This document shows, in pieces, positions 1 through 10,640 of a stretch of DNA of 64,000 nucleotides. Where the stretch lies: the NCBI GenBank assembly GCA_963585895.1, contig OY757934.1, positions 36,150,389 to 36,214,388 of the forward strand, in the 5' to 3' direction. This DNA is from Sepioteuthis lessoniana. Its lineage: Eukaryota; Mollusca; Cephalopoda; Myopsida; Loliginidae. The notes beneath the pieces are model-generated. The model saw only the letters and a list, made by a program, of their open reading frames with translations. It did no database searches and was not told the DNA's origin. Positions within the stretch are counted from its first letter, which is position 1, and every line of letters begins with the position of its first letter. The translations under genes and the position numbers were made by a program.

Positions 1-25
1 GAAGTGAAAGTAAAGATGACTACAC

Positions 26-277
26 ATGGAAATAGAGGAATATACCGGGTCTGATATGGACAGATTCAAATCCTTCGTCACTACAAAAGGCATTGAAGAC
101 ATACCTAAGAATGCTGGAAGAAGAAAAGCAGTATTACAAAGTGTTATAGGGAATAAAACCTATGAGCTCGTTAGAGATCTATTAGCTCTAAAGAGAACAG
201 CAGACAAAAGCTATTTAGAAATAGTCAAAGTTTTAAAATGTCATTTTCAATCAAAACTGTCCTGGCTTGTCCAGTAG
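26..277 (+). pseudogene. gag-like fragment of gypsy element A
   Basis: An 83-codon open segment, lysine-rich and helical-looking, ends in a stop at 275-277. The frame then breaks repeatedly. A phrase of the type KAVLQSVIGNKTYELVRDL resembles the retrotransposon gag capsid domain (a region on cellular load and knotting of a multi-helix core) seen in mollusc and cnidarian gypsy elements. It lies upstream of zinc-knuckle and protease remnants in the same orientation, as gag should. The Met at 26 is simply the first in frame and the true start probably lies left of the window. Assignment rests on position and general likeness. Confidence 0.65.
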
Positions 278-624
278 TATAAATTTCATACACATTCCAG
301 TAAAACTTTGTGGTGGACCTTAAACATTTTTCAGAGGACTGTAACTTTGGTATGACAAGAGATAATGATAGGAGACAAGAGATAATGATAGGAGACTGAT
401 TAGTGTGAGAAATAAATGAGGAAAACACACAGAGAAAATTATTGTCTGAGAGTGACTGATATTTAAGAGAGCTTTTGAAATAGCTCAAGAGATAAAGGCC
501 ACTCTGAGATCTATCACAGAGTTGAGTGGCAAAAGTCAATCAGAGGTAAGAAAACAGGAAGTATGGTACATGGACAGGCAGGGGAAAAATGATTAGAATT
601 GGCGACTGACAGGAACAGGTGGAA

Positions 625-722
625 AATGTTATCATTATGGAAAAAACCATAAGCAAAACAAGTGCATTCACAAAAGGGTAAAATGCCATTATTGTTTGAA
701 AATAGGGCTCACGATGTGTTGC
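625..722 (+). pseudogene. zinc-knuckle remnants of gag (element A)
   Basis: One plus-strand frame reads a Cys-His cluster, CYHYGKNHKQNKC, followed shortly by CHYCLKIGL. These look like two nucleocapsid C-x2-C-x4-H-x4-C knuckles. In the first, the second Cys is replaced by Tyr; in the second, the His is missing. They would normally bind genomic RNA in the particle. The spacing between gag and protease is right for a gypsy element. Confidence 0.6.
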
Positions 723-869
723 TGATGCATTTGACAGCCAGTACAAAGTGATTGAGTCACCAACTGGAATGAGAAGGATGCAGTCAGATACAGACAGGTG
801 ATGTGACAGATCTACACATCACTGGTTATCAACAGATACAGAGTCTGAAGAACCAATCAAAAGTTCTGA

Positions 870-1154
870 GTGGTGGAGAATACAGATAGGCTAAAACCTT
901 ACTGTGTTATGATACTCCTAAATGGGAACAAAATAAACATGGAGGTGGACACAGGAACCACAGTCATAGTAATGAGTAAGGCAACATGGGAAGCCATGGA
1001 AAACCACCCACCACTAAAAAAAAATCAAACACCAAGTTATACACTGAATGTTTTGGGAACAAGGGAGGTCAATATTGACTATCTGGGTCAACATTATATG
1101 TTACCTGTAATTGTAGTCACGAGTAAAGGTCTTAATATGTTGAGTAAAAAATAG
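870..1154 (+). pseudogene. retropepsin-like aspartic protease (element A)
   Basis: The 94-codon segment carries the retropepsin active-site triad in MEVDTGTTVIVMS, followed by the strand-rich flap region and a terminal stop at 1152-1154. A family member cleaves the Gag-Pol polyprotein as a homodimer. The DTG is intact, but the segment is cut off from gag and RT by stops, so this is a relic. The Met is in-frame by chance, since protease is released from a larger polyprotein. RT begins about 150 bp downstream. Confidence 0.85.
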
Positions 1155-1289
1155 TTAAATGTCATAAATTGGACTGGACTCAGATATTCTACCTAGAGAA
1201 GGGAAATGATAAACAATGGCAATGGGTGACAGACCAATATCTTGAGGTGTTCCATGAAGAATTGGGTTCTATGAAAGGAGTGAAGGCCT

Positions 1290-2080
1290 ACATTCAAGTA
1301 CAGAAGGTGTGATACTGAGGTATTTTAAGCTGCAAGGACCAGTGGTTAGGGAAATTGAGTGTCTACAAACTGCAGGTATAATAGTTCTGGTGACACATAC
1401 AGAGTAGGCTGCACCAACTGTTCCTATAGTAAAGATGGAGGGAAGCATTTGTATTGGCAGAGACAATAAAGTTATAGTAAATCAAGCTTTAAAATTGGAT
1501 AACTACTCCATCTCCAAAATAGAAGACTTGCTATTCAAAATCAGGGGAGCCAAAGATTTATCTAGACTTTAGTCTTGCATTCCAAAAGTTTTTACTAGTT
1601 GAAGAAAGCTGTGAGTATACTACAATAAATACATGTAGGAGACTATTTATGTACACAAGGTTACCCTATTGAATTTCCTCCAACCCAGTCATTTTTCAGT
1701 GAGTCATGGAAAATTTGTTTGGTGGGATTGGATATGTGATTATGAGGCTGGATGACATCTTGATCAATTGCAAAAATAAAGTAGAACACCTAAGGAACTT
1801 AGAAGTGGTAGTGAAATGCAGGCCTAAGGTTTGAAATATTAAATGTGTTGTCATGGTACCAGAAGTGGTATATTGTGGACACAAGATCACAGCATGAGTG
1901 AAAGCAAATGTACAAATGATACATGAAGCACCAAGACCACAAAATACCAGCCATTCAAAGTCATATCTAGGTATGATAAATTACCAAAAATTCCTACCAA
2001 GACTGTCAACTATACTAGCACACTTACATTAACTGTTTACCAAGAATGAACAACAGAATTGGTCAGCTGAACAAGACCAA
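1290..2080 (+). pseudogene. reverse transcriptase remnant (element A)
   Basis: Plus-strand frames give gypsy RT landmarks. Near 1316-1500 there is a fingers region (EIECLQTAGIIV, then a stop in THTE*AAPT, then VIVNQALKLDNYS). Near 1740-1830 the palm catalytic pair appears as RLDDILINCKNKVEHLRNL, where the usual aromatic-x before DD is changed but both Asp remain. At least three frame changes and several stops occur. The domain would copy element RNA into cDNA. It runs directly into RNase H. Confidence 0.8.
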
Positions 2081-2085
2081 ACATT

Positions 2086-2420
2086 TTGCAAAAACAAGGA
2101 GTTGCTGACATTGGCTACACTGTTGGTACCCTAAAACAGTACCAAGGATTAGTCCTTGCATGCGATACATCACCACAGGAAATTGGTTCAGTAATACCTG
2201 ACATCATGGAGGATGGCAAGGAAAAATCAATCGCACATAATTCCTGCATCTTAGCAGCAGCAGCAGCAGAAAAAAACTACACACAAATAAATAAAGATGG
2301 TCTTATGGTAGTAAATAGCATTAAGGAATTTCATCAGATACTCTATGGTTAACATTTCACCATAGTGACAGATAACAAGCCACTCTAAGGATTATTAGGG
2401 GAAAATGAAAGCAATATCAC
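2086..2420 (+). pseudogene. RNase H remnant (element A)
   Basis: The open segment 2086-2352 contains LACDTSPQEIGSVI followed by AAAAAEKNYTQINKDGLMV and FHQILYG, matching the order of the gypsy RNase H fold (first catalytic Asp, then the AEKNYSQ-type helix, then a later TDNKPL strand). The frame stops at 2350-2352, and TDNKPL appears just after it in the same frame at about 2368-2385. A small Ala run comes from a (GCA)n expansion near 2251-2270. Confidence 0.85.
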
Positions 2421-2814
2421 CATTAGCCTCAAGATGAATTCAGAGATGGGCACTGACATTGTCAGCATAAGAATATACACTGCAATACAGGAAAGGATGT
2501 GACATGTTAAATGCTGATACCCTTTTTAGGATAAGGCTGAACAAGATGTTTTCAACATGAGTACTAATCCGTGGAGAAATACTCTGGTTAATCAATCTAT
2601 TAGATTCATCACTGATGGATGCAAGAAGCATAAAACGATGGACTTATTGGGACTCAATGATGTCCAGAGTATTGACTTTTGTCCTGTCAGGATGGCCTGA
2701 TAGAGCAGGTCAGGACACCATTCAACCATATTTCACATACAAGGATAAAATAACAGTACATGAGGGTTGTCTCTTTTGAGGACAACAGGTCATCATTCCA
2801 GAGCCAGGTAGAAG

Positions 2815-3590
2815 AAAATTTACAACTCCATGACATTCATCCAGGTGTGTGTAGGATGAAGGCACTAACCCAAAGTTATCAGTAGTGGTCAGGAATTGAT
2901 AAAAACATTGAAATCTGTGTTCAAAACAGTTCAGAGAGTTAATAGAACTGCAAAATTCCCACAGTGGCCACATTGCACCCACAGAAACCACAGTCTCATA
3001 TTCATTTGGACTATGTCGGACCCTGTGAGGAGAAAATGTTTCTGATCATTGTAGATGCATACTCCAATTGTTTGGATGAACATCTTTGAATGTAGTTACT
3101 TTAAGTGCTACAAATGGGAAATTGCATCATATTTTGTGGAACATGGCTAGCTCTACCATTGAGTGATTGATAATGCCACCTGCTTCACTAACTCAGATTT
3201 TGAAGAATTTATGACCAATAATGATATAAAATACATCACCTCAGCTTCATACCATCTGACAATGAACGGTCAGGTAGAACAAACTGTACAGTCTTTTAAG
3301 GATTCCTTGAGAAAGATTAAGGTAGGAGATTTTGAAACATGGGTATGTAAAATACTTCTATGATATTGTACCACACCACACACAACCTCAACTGCCGAGG
3401 AAAAAAAAAACTGAATACAAAGCTTAGTAGAGTACATCCAGCCCTACAATTGTGCAAGTATGAAAAACAAATGGCAATGAAGGGAAGGCATGATCAACAT
3501 GCAAAGCAAAAGGAGCTTATGGTGGGGGATCTGGTCTTTGTTCACATCTTCAGTTCTTGGGAAAATAGATCCCAGGGGTAGTAGATAAAA
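2815..3590 (+). pseudogene. integrase remnant (element A)
   Basis: Near 2830-2960 a frame shows HPGVCRMKALTQSYQ, the His part of the HHCC zinc domain. Near 3001-3060 HLDYVGPCEEKMFLIIVDAY supplies the first core Asp. The open segment 3163-3363 has DNATCF (second Asp) and NGQVEQTVQSFKDSL, which keeps the catalytic Glu. The segment 3360-3581 follows as a C-terminal tail. D, D and E survive but the chain is split into at least four frames. A functional relative would insert the cDNA into the chromosome. Confidence 0.85.
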
Positions 3591-3960
3591 GGTCAGGATC
3601 TGTTTCAGTGCATATGAGAGTGTTGAGCGGATGAATAATCCAAAGATGTGTCAACCATGTATGTAAATGTTAGCCAGCAAAAGAAGCCAGTCCTAGCGGC
3701 ATCTACACTCACCCAGCTGAGAGTATGGGAGCCAATAAACAGCTAGGTATCAGCAAACATGAATAAAAGAATCAAACCACCAAAACTAAGCAATAGCAGG
3801 AGTTCCTACTCCTGTAACAAAGAGTAATACACTCATGCAGGCTCAAGAAAGCCAGAAGAGCCAGAGACCAGATACCCACTTAGGCAACTCACCAAGCCTT
3901 TGTATCTGTGAGACTACATTATCTCTGTAACAGATGTGTAATGAGAACAAGGAATTTTAA

Positions 3961-4109
3961 GAGGGAGAAATGTGGTATTTGCAATACTGAGTGGTAGGAG
4001 TTGTTCCCTTGATATATGTATCTTTTGCAGACACTGTATGCTGTATTGTAAATAAACTTGTTTTGTAATGCTCTGCATTTTGTCTGTCAACCGTGGGATT
4101 ATAATATCA
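3961..4109 (+). repeat. polypurine tract and short 3' LTR of element A
   Basis: A purine tract (GAGGGAGAAA, 3961-3970) is followed by sequence starting TGTGGTATTT and ending ATAATATCA at 4109, giving TG...CA ends over about 139 bp. An AATAAA polyadenylation signal lies at 4051-4056. It follows integrase directly. The 5' partner LTR is outside the window, so the LTR cannot be confirmed by pairing. Confidence 0.65.
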
Positions 4110-4130
4110 ATTATAGTTGGAGCCCATAGA

Positions 4131-4311
4131 ATCTGGAAAAGAGATTGGTGAAACTGGAGATTAGAAGAATTAAGACCATCCAATTCACAACACTGTTTAA
4201 ATTGGCTTGGATACTTAGAAGAGTCTTCGAGATCTGAGGAGACTTGTTGTCACTCAGATTCCAGTGAAAAATCACCAGCTAGAGCTGATGTGAAAATCTT
4301 TCAAGGAGTAA

Positions 4312-4353
<42 letters not shown>
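4131..4353 (+). mobile_element. R2-type LINE (restriction-like endonuclease), 3'-end fragment with (AAT)n tail
   Basis: This matches the 3' ends at 41.6, 42.1, 43.3, 62.5 and 63.7 kb. Translated pieces LEIRRIKTIQ and LAWILRRVFEI correspond to the region just after the restriction-like endonuclease, and the non-coding end GATGTGAAAATC precedes a (AAT)n tail at 4312-4353. Only about 180 bp of the element remain, consistent with 5' truncation during target-primed reverse transcription. It starts 21 bp after the LTR of element A. Confidence 0.75.
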
Positions 4354-4354
<1 letters not shown>

Positions 4355-5185
4355 TCAGTAAGTATGATTTGAATGCAGTTGATTTTCTCTCATAACTGGA
4401 GCCTGTAGGATTAGACTCAAGAGACAAGAGGCTAGCTGGTAGAACATTTTTCCATTCCAAGGTGTCAAGTCCCTTATATGGGATGATCCCTTCTGTGAGA
4501 GCAACTTGATTAAATTGGTGATGGATCCAGGCATCACTATCAAGCAGGCTGAGAATTGTAAATTGGTTAGGTATCAATGCCTTTTGGACAGATTTCTTTT
4601 TGTATCTGTAGCAGTTGAAATGCCTGGTGTTTTAAGCCCTCAGTCTCCCTACTTTGTCAGATTGGTTTAAGGATTTCTGACTTTGAGATAGAGTCTTGAA
4701 GATGGTAATACACCCCTCTGTTTCAAAGAGTTTCCATTGCTATTCTTAGGGACAACAAATTTTTAATTCTTTTGACTTGGATTTTGGATTAGAAATGACT
4801 GTCCTGCTCCCTATATTTAAAAAAAATGTCATTATTTTATGATAAAAAATCTAATTTATTAAAACATCTTTGTTTAATTATTTAATTCTTATTACTGCAA
4901 GCATTATTAAAGCTCTAATCATTTTGCTAATTGGTTAAGCTGATTTCATGAGTTTCATAATCATTGCATTTTCAACAAAATGATGAATTGTGTTTAATGA
5001 AATCAATTTCTCTGCTGTGCAATAGAAATGAAATAAGTAAAACAAATTCTAAGAGTCAAAGAACTGTTTAATTTGAATAACTGATAACTTTTAGAGTTAC
5101 AGTTGTTATAATTATAAAGTTGATCTTTTTATCATTAAATGGCCTTTTTTACCTTTTAACTTCTCTATTCAGAAATAATTGCTCA
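4354..5185. other. no gene recognised
   Basis: AT-rich sequence. The minus-strand open stretch 4272-4577 is caused largely by translation of the (AAT)n tail into Leu and Ile runs and is not considered real. No domain or RNA gene was seen. Confidence 0.5.
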
Positions 5186-5189
5186 CAAT

Positions 5190-5490
5190 TCAAAGGAAAT
5201 AAAGGATGGACTGGAAAACTAACATGACATTGCCCTTCTTGGATGTTTTCATTGAAAGGTCAACACACTCTGTCATTAATAGCATTTACAGGAAACCCAC
5301 TTTCACAGGATTATATCTAAGTAGGGATTCTTTCGATTTTAAAACAATGAAAATTAATCTGTGCACTTATGATTTATTCAGAGTGTAAATTAGAAATAGA
5401 ACTTAAGAAAATCACTGAAATCTTCCTTTCTAATAGTGGCTCTGAAAAGGGAATTCTGAATAATATCAAATTTAGAATTACTAAATTTAA
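5190..5490 (+). mobile_element. Penelope-like retroelement fragment
   Basis: The 60-codon segment 5206-5388 carries LPFLDVFIE and SIYRKPTFTGLYLSRDSF, the late RT/thumb phrase typical of Penelope-like elements. A shifted frame continues with a Cys-Lys-Leu-Glu and Ile-rich segment to about 5490, as in relatives. The upstream RT core and the downstream GIY-YIG endonuclease are absent. A SINE begins 15 bp later. This Penelope lineage looks different from the one at 49.4 kb. Confidence 0.75.
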
Positions 5491-5504
5491 TAATAATATT
5501 GTGT

Positions 5505-5750
5505 TCAGACATTGGCATAATGGTTAGAGTGTTCGCCAATGGCCTGGGAGACCTGGGTTCATTCACAGGTCAAGTCATACCAAAGACTCAAAATATGGTA
5601 CTTGATGCTACCTTGCTTAACACTCAGCATTATAAGGGTAAAGTGAAGCAATCCAGGGAAAGGAGTAGCGCCCTCCCCTGCACCTCGGTGTTGTAGCTAT
5701 CGAAAAGGGAGCCTTTGGGTCACCCTTGACTACGGTCGCCAACTTTACTT
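5505..5750 (+). repeat. tRNA-derived SINE, family 1, copy 1
   Basis: The 5' head resembles a tRNA: an A-box-like TGGCATAATGGTTAGAGTG starting at 5513 and a B-box-like GGTTCATTCAC at 5556-5566, spaced as in RNA polymerase III internal promoters. The body ends with a segment reading CTTTGGGTCACCCTTGAC. Minus-strand copies occur at 34471-34716 and 40297-40551, which defines the family. It is not a functional tRNA because the acceptor and anticodon stems do not pair. Confidence 0.8.
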
Positions 5751-6772
5751 TTTTATAGTGTTTATTCTAAGGCTAACAGCAACAAATAAATGAATTAATA
5801 CTTCGTTTAATTCTGACAATTTATTAATCAACATGCAAAACAATTAATAACAATACACAGTCCTCCTTGTGTATAAAATTGAGTTTGAGGGACTTACTGG
5901 TGGGCTGAAGATATCTGGTATCTTAGAGTTGTCTTTTGGAGAGCTTTTAATGTCCCTGCTTCATGGAATATCTGTTGCAATCTGTCTGACTGGATTTGGG
6001 ATTTTGGGGTCAAGATGTCTGGGCTCATCACATGATTAGTATATCCAATCACACAGAGCTTCTTCCTCACTCACTTCATACTCTGGAATTACCATTTTAC
6101 TAACCCAACAATAATAAAATGTTTGAACCCCTAAATGCCTGGTTTAAGATGCTATGGATTGAGATTATCAGTCAAATCTCATAAGCTGTAATGAGTTGCT
6201 TTTACTTTATCATAGTGTGAATCATTTTTAGTGCTAGCAGTGCCTTCCACTCATTTCATGAGGATGAAATCCCTACCTTATAAATAAGTTTTGTTATATA
6301 CTGTTTTAAATGTCAATATGAAGCTATGTAGGTTGAACAATTCAAAGATGAGAGGTGAGACTTACACAACATGTCCTCAGTTCTATACATAAGCTCACAC
6401 AAGTTAGTCAATTCAGGAGTATTTCTGTCTTGTACAAAGTCAGGCAAAAACCTATGTTAACATCCTTAAAGTTATAGTTAGTATGCAGCAACTGACGCTG
6501 TGTAGGTAGAAAGAGCTCACCAATAAATTGAAGTTATTGAGGGATTTGTCACTCTGACTTCATAATTTTTTTCCTTTCCTCTTCATTGAGATCACACACC
6601 ACAATATCCTAAATGTCTTTTTCTTACCTACAATCATTTTCTTTTGAAAAGTGTTGGTTGAAAAGTGCCTCAGGCCTTATTTTAATCGATTTTAAATCCA
6701 TTAATTACTTATCAAAATAATGTATCCATTTTTGAAAAATCAGTATTCCATTGAGGTTGAATGATTAAACTT

Positions 6773-6773
<1 letters not shown>
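5751..6773. other. no gene recognised
   Basis: AT-rich unique-looking sequence without a convincing reading frame, RNA gene or repeat family member. Confidence 0.5.
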
Positions 6774-6813
<40 letters not shown>

Positions 6814-6940
6814 CATTACAATCTGCCAGGTTTCGATCCCAGCTTTGGGAATCTAGCCTGTCTAGCCACACTGATGAGTTCTGATTGAACAAAACAGTCT
6901 GTCTGTGGATGACAATACATATATATATATATATATATAA
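6774..6940 (+). repeat. tRNA-like SINE, family 2, copy 1, flanked by (TA)n
   Basis: A B-box-like GGTTTCGATCC lies at 6829-6839, followed by a body ending CTGTGGATGACA and a (TA)n tail at 6918-6940. A (TA)n array at 6774-6811 also precedes it. A second copy in the same orientation is at 23961-24140. The A-box half of the tRNA head is missing here, so this copy is 5' truncated. Confidence 0.7.
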
Positions 6941-7019
6941 ACACAAAGAATAAAGTTTTCATACATTTTAATCTACTCAAGGCTAAATGTACAAGTAATA
7001 AACTGGATTATGGTAAATC

Positions 7020-7021
<2 letters not shown>

Positions 7022-7066
<45 letters not shown>

Positions 7067-7067
7067 C
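7022..7067. repeat. (TA)n microsatellite
   Basis: Uninterrupted TA dinucleotides over about 45 bp. Confidence 0.95.
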
Positions 7068-8062
7068 AATATGTGCACAGATTCTAAAATAAAGGGTATA
7101 CTTAGAGTGCATAAGTCCTATTTTAATGCTCAGTATATTTTTACAGGGCATTAAAACAGGTCTGTATTCTTGCATTTATAGAATTGTACCGATGTTAATA
7201 AACCTCTGATGAGAGAAATTTTCTGTATATATGATGATTTACCATAATCCAGCTATATTATCTGTATGTTTATTCATGAGTAAATTAAAACAAATATTCA
7301 GAATGTTGCAATTTTATTTTCTATGTTTTTGTGGGTGTACAATTAATAAATAATTGTGTGGATGTTGTGTGTTCCAATTTTATATTGAAAAATTGGTTTA
7401 AATTCCACAGACAAATAAAAGAAAATATCAATATCAAAAGATCTTGAAGCAAGAAATTGAAAAAAAAAGAAAAATTATTGAAAAATGATACAAATGTCTA
7501 ATTTCAGAATAAAATAAATTTTATGAAAAAACCATAAAAAAATTAAATATGTAGTTAAAAGATTAAGAGTAAAAATTTTATATAAGGAAATGGATTGGGA
7601 TTTATTTTGCATTAGATTGAAAAAAAAGACCTAAAAAAGGAATTATTTTGGAACATACTTACAAGACTTTAGATTTTTCCAAAATGCAATATAAATTCCA
7701 AATATAACCACTTACCTGAAATAAACAAAAAATATTTAGTGAAAAGATCGTTAAAATTTCAAAATGATAGTAAAAAAGTTCATAACATGCATTTGTTCTT
7801 ATGTATAAATAATCCCACTAAAATTATATTTCAATACAACTTAATGCTGTGAATAAAATCTAAAGATAATTTGACATGACCAGATTTTTAATTTTTGATT
7901 GGACATGACAAAATCATTTTAGCAGTATATTTAAGAAATACAAGCTTATATTCTGAAAAGAAATTATCTGAATTGTTACAGACATTTAAAAATATTTACA
8001 GAACACATAAAAAGAAAATGTTCATAAAAATAAATTTGTTAATAAATACATATACTTCGTAT

Positions 8063-8066
<4 letters not shown>
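7068..8066. other. no gene recognised
   Basis: Very AT-rich DNA with A-runs. The reading frame that runs from 7895 into the adjacent TA array is not supported as coding. Confidence 0.5.
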
Positions 8067-8309
<243 letters not shown>

Positions 8310-8579
8310 CTTATAAACAGGTTTTATCAAAGATCTCAGACAAGGATCATTTTCACAGCTGTTATTGATTTTCTTCTCTTTTTAAACAAAACTAAATACA
8401 TTAGGTTTAAGCTTATATAAAAATTCTCTTTTATTTTCTTCCTTTTAGCCATCATTGGTCATTTTTAAGAAAAAAGTTGAAATGTTGCTGCTTTTTTTTC
8501 AGATTAGTATAATAATAAATGACTCTATTATAAAACAAGATTAATTTTGATTTTAAAAAATAAACAATAAAATAAAAGA

Positions 8580-9194
8580 TAGACACAAAACAGTAAATTT
8601 ACTCAATATGGTCATCATTTTATTCAATTATTGGAGCAATATGCCTTTGAAACAATTTGCATGCCTTCAAAAAAAATTCTTCAAACATTTTTTTCCATTT
8701 CCCCTCAATGGTAAACCTATATTTGGATAGGAAGTTTTGTTTCCTAAAATACCCCATATGGCATAATCAAGGGGGTTATGGTCTGGTCTTGTTCAATTGC
8801 TGTTCTCAGTTTTCTCATGGACTTCCAATTCATTAGAGTGTTTTCGTATTGACATGGGGGTCCTTCTTAATCACTATAACAAGAGCAGTTAAAAAGCCTT
8901 CTATTCATTTTTTGTTCAATCATCCACTCCCCTTTTCCTTAAAAACATTTTTTCTATAAAAATTTTTTCTTTGTTTTGAAACTTTGGCTTGATTTTGGCA
9001 TTAAGCAAATCATAGATTCTTTGCTGTTTCTTTTCTTGCCTACCCATATTGGGCCGAATTTTAATTTTAAAAAAGTGCTTGAATAAAAGAGCTAATCATA
9101 AAAATTTAGATTTATCTGGTTTTTTTCAAAAATTGGACTAATCAGACTAAAAAAAAAACGTTTTAAAATTATTCCATATTTTGCTTCCACACCC

Positions 9195-9195
<1 letters not shown>
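8580..9195 (-). mobile_element. Tc1/mariner-superfamily element, internally deleted
   Basis: Minus-strand frames near 9060-8960 read MGRQEKKQQRIYDLLNAKIK, an N-terminal HTH-like start. Near 8860-8800 a phrase of the type MSIRKHSNELEVHEK follows, then near 8790-8600 the C-terminal end (LCHMGYF, EGKWKKMFEEFFLKACKLFQ). The piece with the first two catalytic Asp is missing, so HTH and C-terminal parts are joined. Frameshifts and stops are present. The fragment ends beside a (TA)n tract at 9196. It would be a non-autonomous passenger. Confidence 0.7.
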
Positions 9196-9199
<4 letters not shown>

Positions 9200-9226
<27 letters not shown>

Positions 9227-10139
9227 GGAGAATTTTTTTAAATACCCGGCAGAGAATGATAATTCACTTCATTTACTGTGGAATTTTTTACTGACAACAC
9301 AATTCTTTCCTATAAACATATGGGTATCTTGTAATGATGCAGAAAATTAGGAAATACCAATGATTCCAAATCTTGAACTGATGTAACTGATATGCTTATC
9401 TGAGGTGGACTAAATGTATCATTGATAACAGATTTTGTTAAAACTGGTGTGATAGTTGGTGTGAGAACATGACTTTCATATTTATAGAAAAAACTGATGT
9501 TGAAACATGGTTCTCCTTATAGGATGACTTGATATAAGCATGAATATCATCAACTTTTATGCTTTTGGTATAACTGGTAATGTCTGTCTGTAATATAATG
9601 GCCGAAGGATTTCGTTTTATGCCTTTGGGTTTAGTTAGGCTGAGAACCTTTTGGCTCAGTGCATGGGTTACTTAGGTGCAACATTAGCACAGGTGTTCGC
9701 ACGAGCGCAGGGTGAACGTGTCACTAAGAGATGTCACAATAGAAGCCCAAGATGGGAAACGGGGCTAGGGAGTGTGAATGATGTCATGCACCAGAAGCAC
9801 GCGGAGGATTTTGGGGATTTTGAAAAGGTCAGTGAGTGGAGTTGAAAACTAGACACCAAATGAGAAGGGTCAACTTTCGGGGCTTGCTGAGGCCAGACGA
9901 ATTTGCGTGCTACGGGTGCCACACGAAATGGAGGGCTGATAAAAAAGCCAGAATAGAAAGAATGTGTATCTTTCTCCTTATGTCAAAGAACCTTTTAACT
10001 CAAAGGTAATAAAAAGTTTCGTACCTGAACTAAGAAGTTGCAATTGTTTTCGTATTTCAAGATTCCTATGTTCTATGTTATATATATATGTATATTTCAC
10101 ATTGGTATGCTATGTCCATTTCACACATGGTGTTTATTA
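9200..10139. other. no gene recognised; one GC-richer patch
   Basis: Segment 9640-9950 is distinctly richer in G and C than its surroundings. It begins with the recurrent phrase GGCTGAGAACC at 9639 (related phrases at 52.8 and 62.0 kb). No long frame or known domain was seen, and an old transposon end is possible. Confidence 0.4.
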
Positions 10140-10640
10140 TGACTATGGTACATGTCAAGAATCACCTGATAGAATAACTGTTATACTTCCCATAACTTTT
10201 TTTGAGTTTCTTAAATCTTTTAATGTCCAGATAAGTGCTCAAATATTTGCTTATTAACCATTGTACATTCACCCCAAATGATCAAGTCATATCGTTTGAA
10301 AACTTGTTCAATCCCAAATGTTTTTGCAATTTTACATACAAGCTCATCATTCATGGCAAGATCAACCAGAAGTTTGAGTTGTACAATGAGTTGTACAACC
10401 ACCTGGCAGTAGGGTGGCGGCAATACAAGAAAAAGGCATGACCAGGGCAATTCTTTCCTGTTTTCTCATTTTAGCAAGCACTAAGTTGAAGATAAAAGTC
10501 TTTTCTATTCCTCCAGGTGCATCCATGAAGAGGTATCCTTTTTTTTGTGGGACTTTGTCTATCACAGGTGAATTTACTTCACACTGTTCTACAAATAATC
10601 TAGGCACATTTTCTTCGACAAATTTGTTTAATTCATAACA
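10140..10640 (-). pseudogene. Helitron Pif1-type helicase domain remnant
   Basis: Minus-strand segment 10607-10362 contains PRLFVEQCEVNSPVIDKVPQ, then the Walker A region as DAPGGIEKTFIFNLVLAKM, where GGIEKT replaces the usual GGTGKT type. Segment 10450-10220 contains YDLIIWGECTMVNKQ, the Walker B region with the Asp of the DE pair changed to Gly. A further frame near 10230-10150 reads LRNSKKVMGSITVILSGDS, the next Pif1 motif. ATP hydrolysis would be lost even if the frames were continuous. Confidence 0.88.

Larger units (their letters stand above)
1..4109 (+). mobile_element. Ty3/gypsy LTR retrotransposon A, degenerate, 5' end outside the window
   Basis: Successive plus-strand frames show gypsy domains in canonical order: a gag-like segment near 26-277, zinc-knuckle remnants near 630-720, an aspartic protease at 870-1154, reverse transcriptase near 1300-2000, RNase H near 2086-2420, integrase near 2820-3590, then a purine-rich tract (3961-3970) and a short LTR-like sequence. 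Stops and frameshifts separate every domain, so no polyprotein can be made. The 5' LTR and primer binding site lie left of the window or are lost. Domain order protease-RT-RNaseH-integrase is diagnostic of Ty3/gypsy rather than Ty1/copia. Confidence 0.9.

Noticed and set aside
1-4109. Active endogenous retroelement
   Set aside because: Every domain is separated by stops or frameshifts and no 5' LTR is in view.
4272-4577. Minus-strand Leu-rich protein
   Set aside because: Its Leu run is the (AAT)n tail of the LINE; the remaining part has no support.
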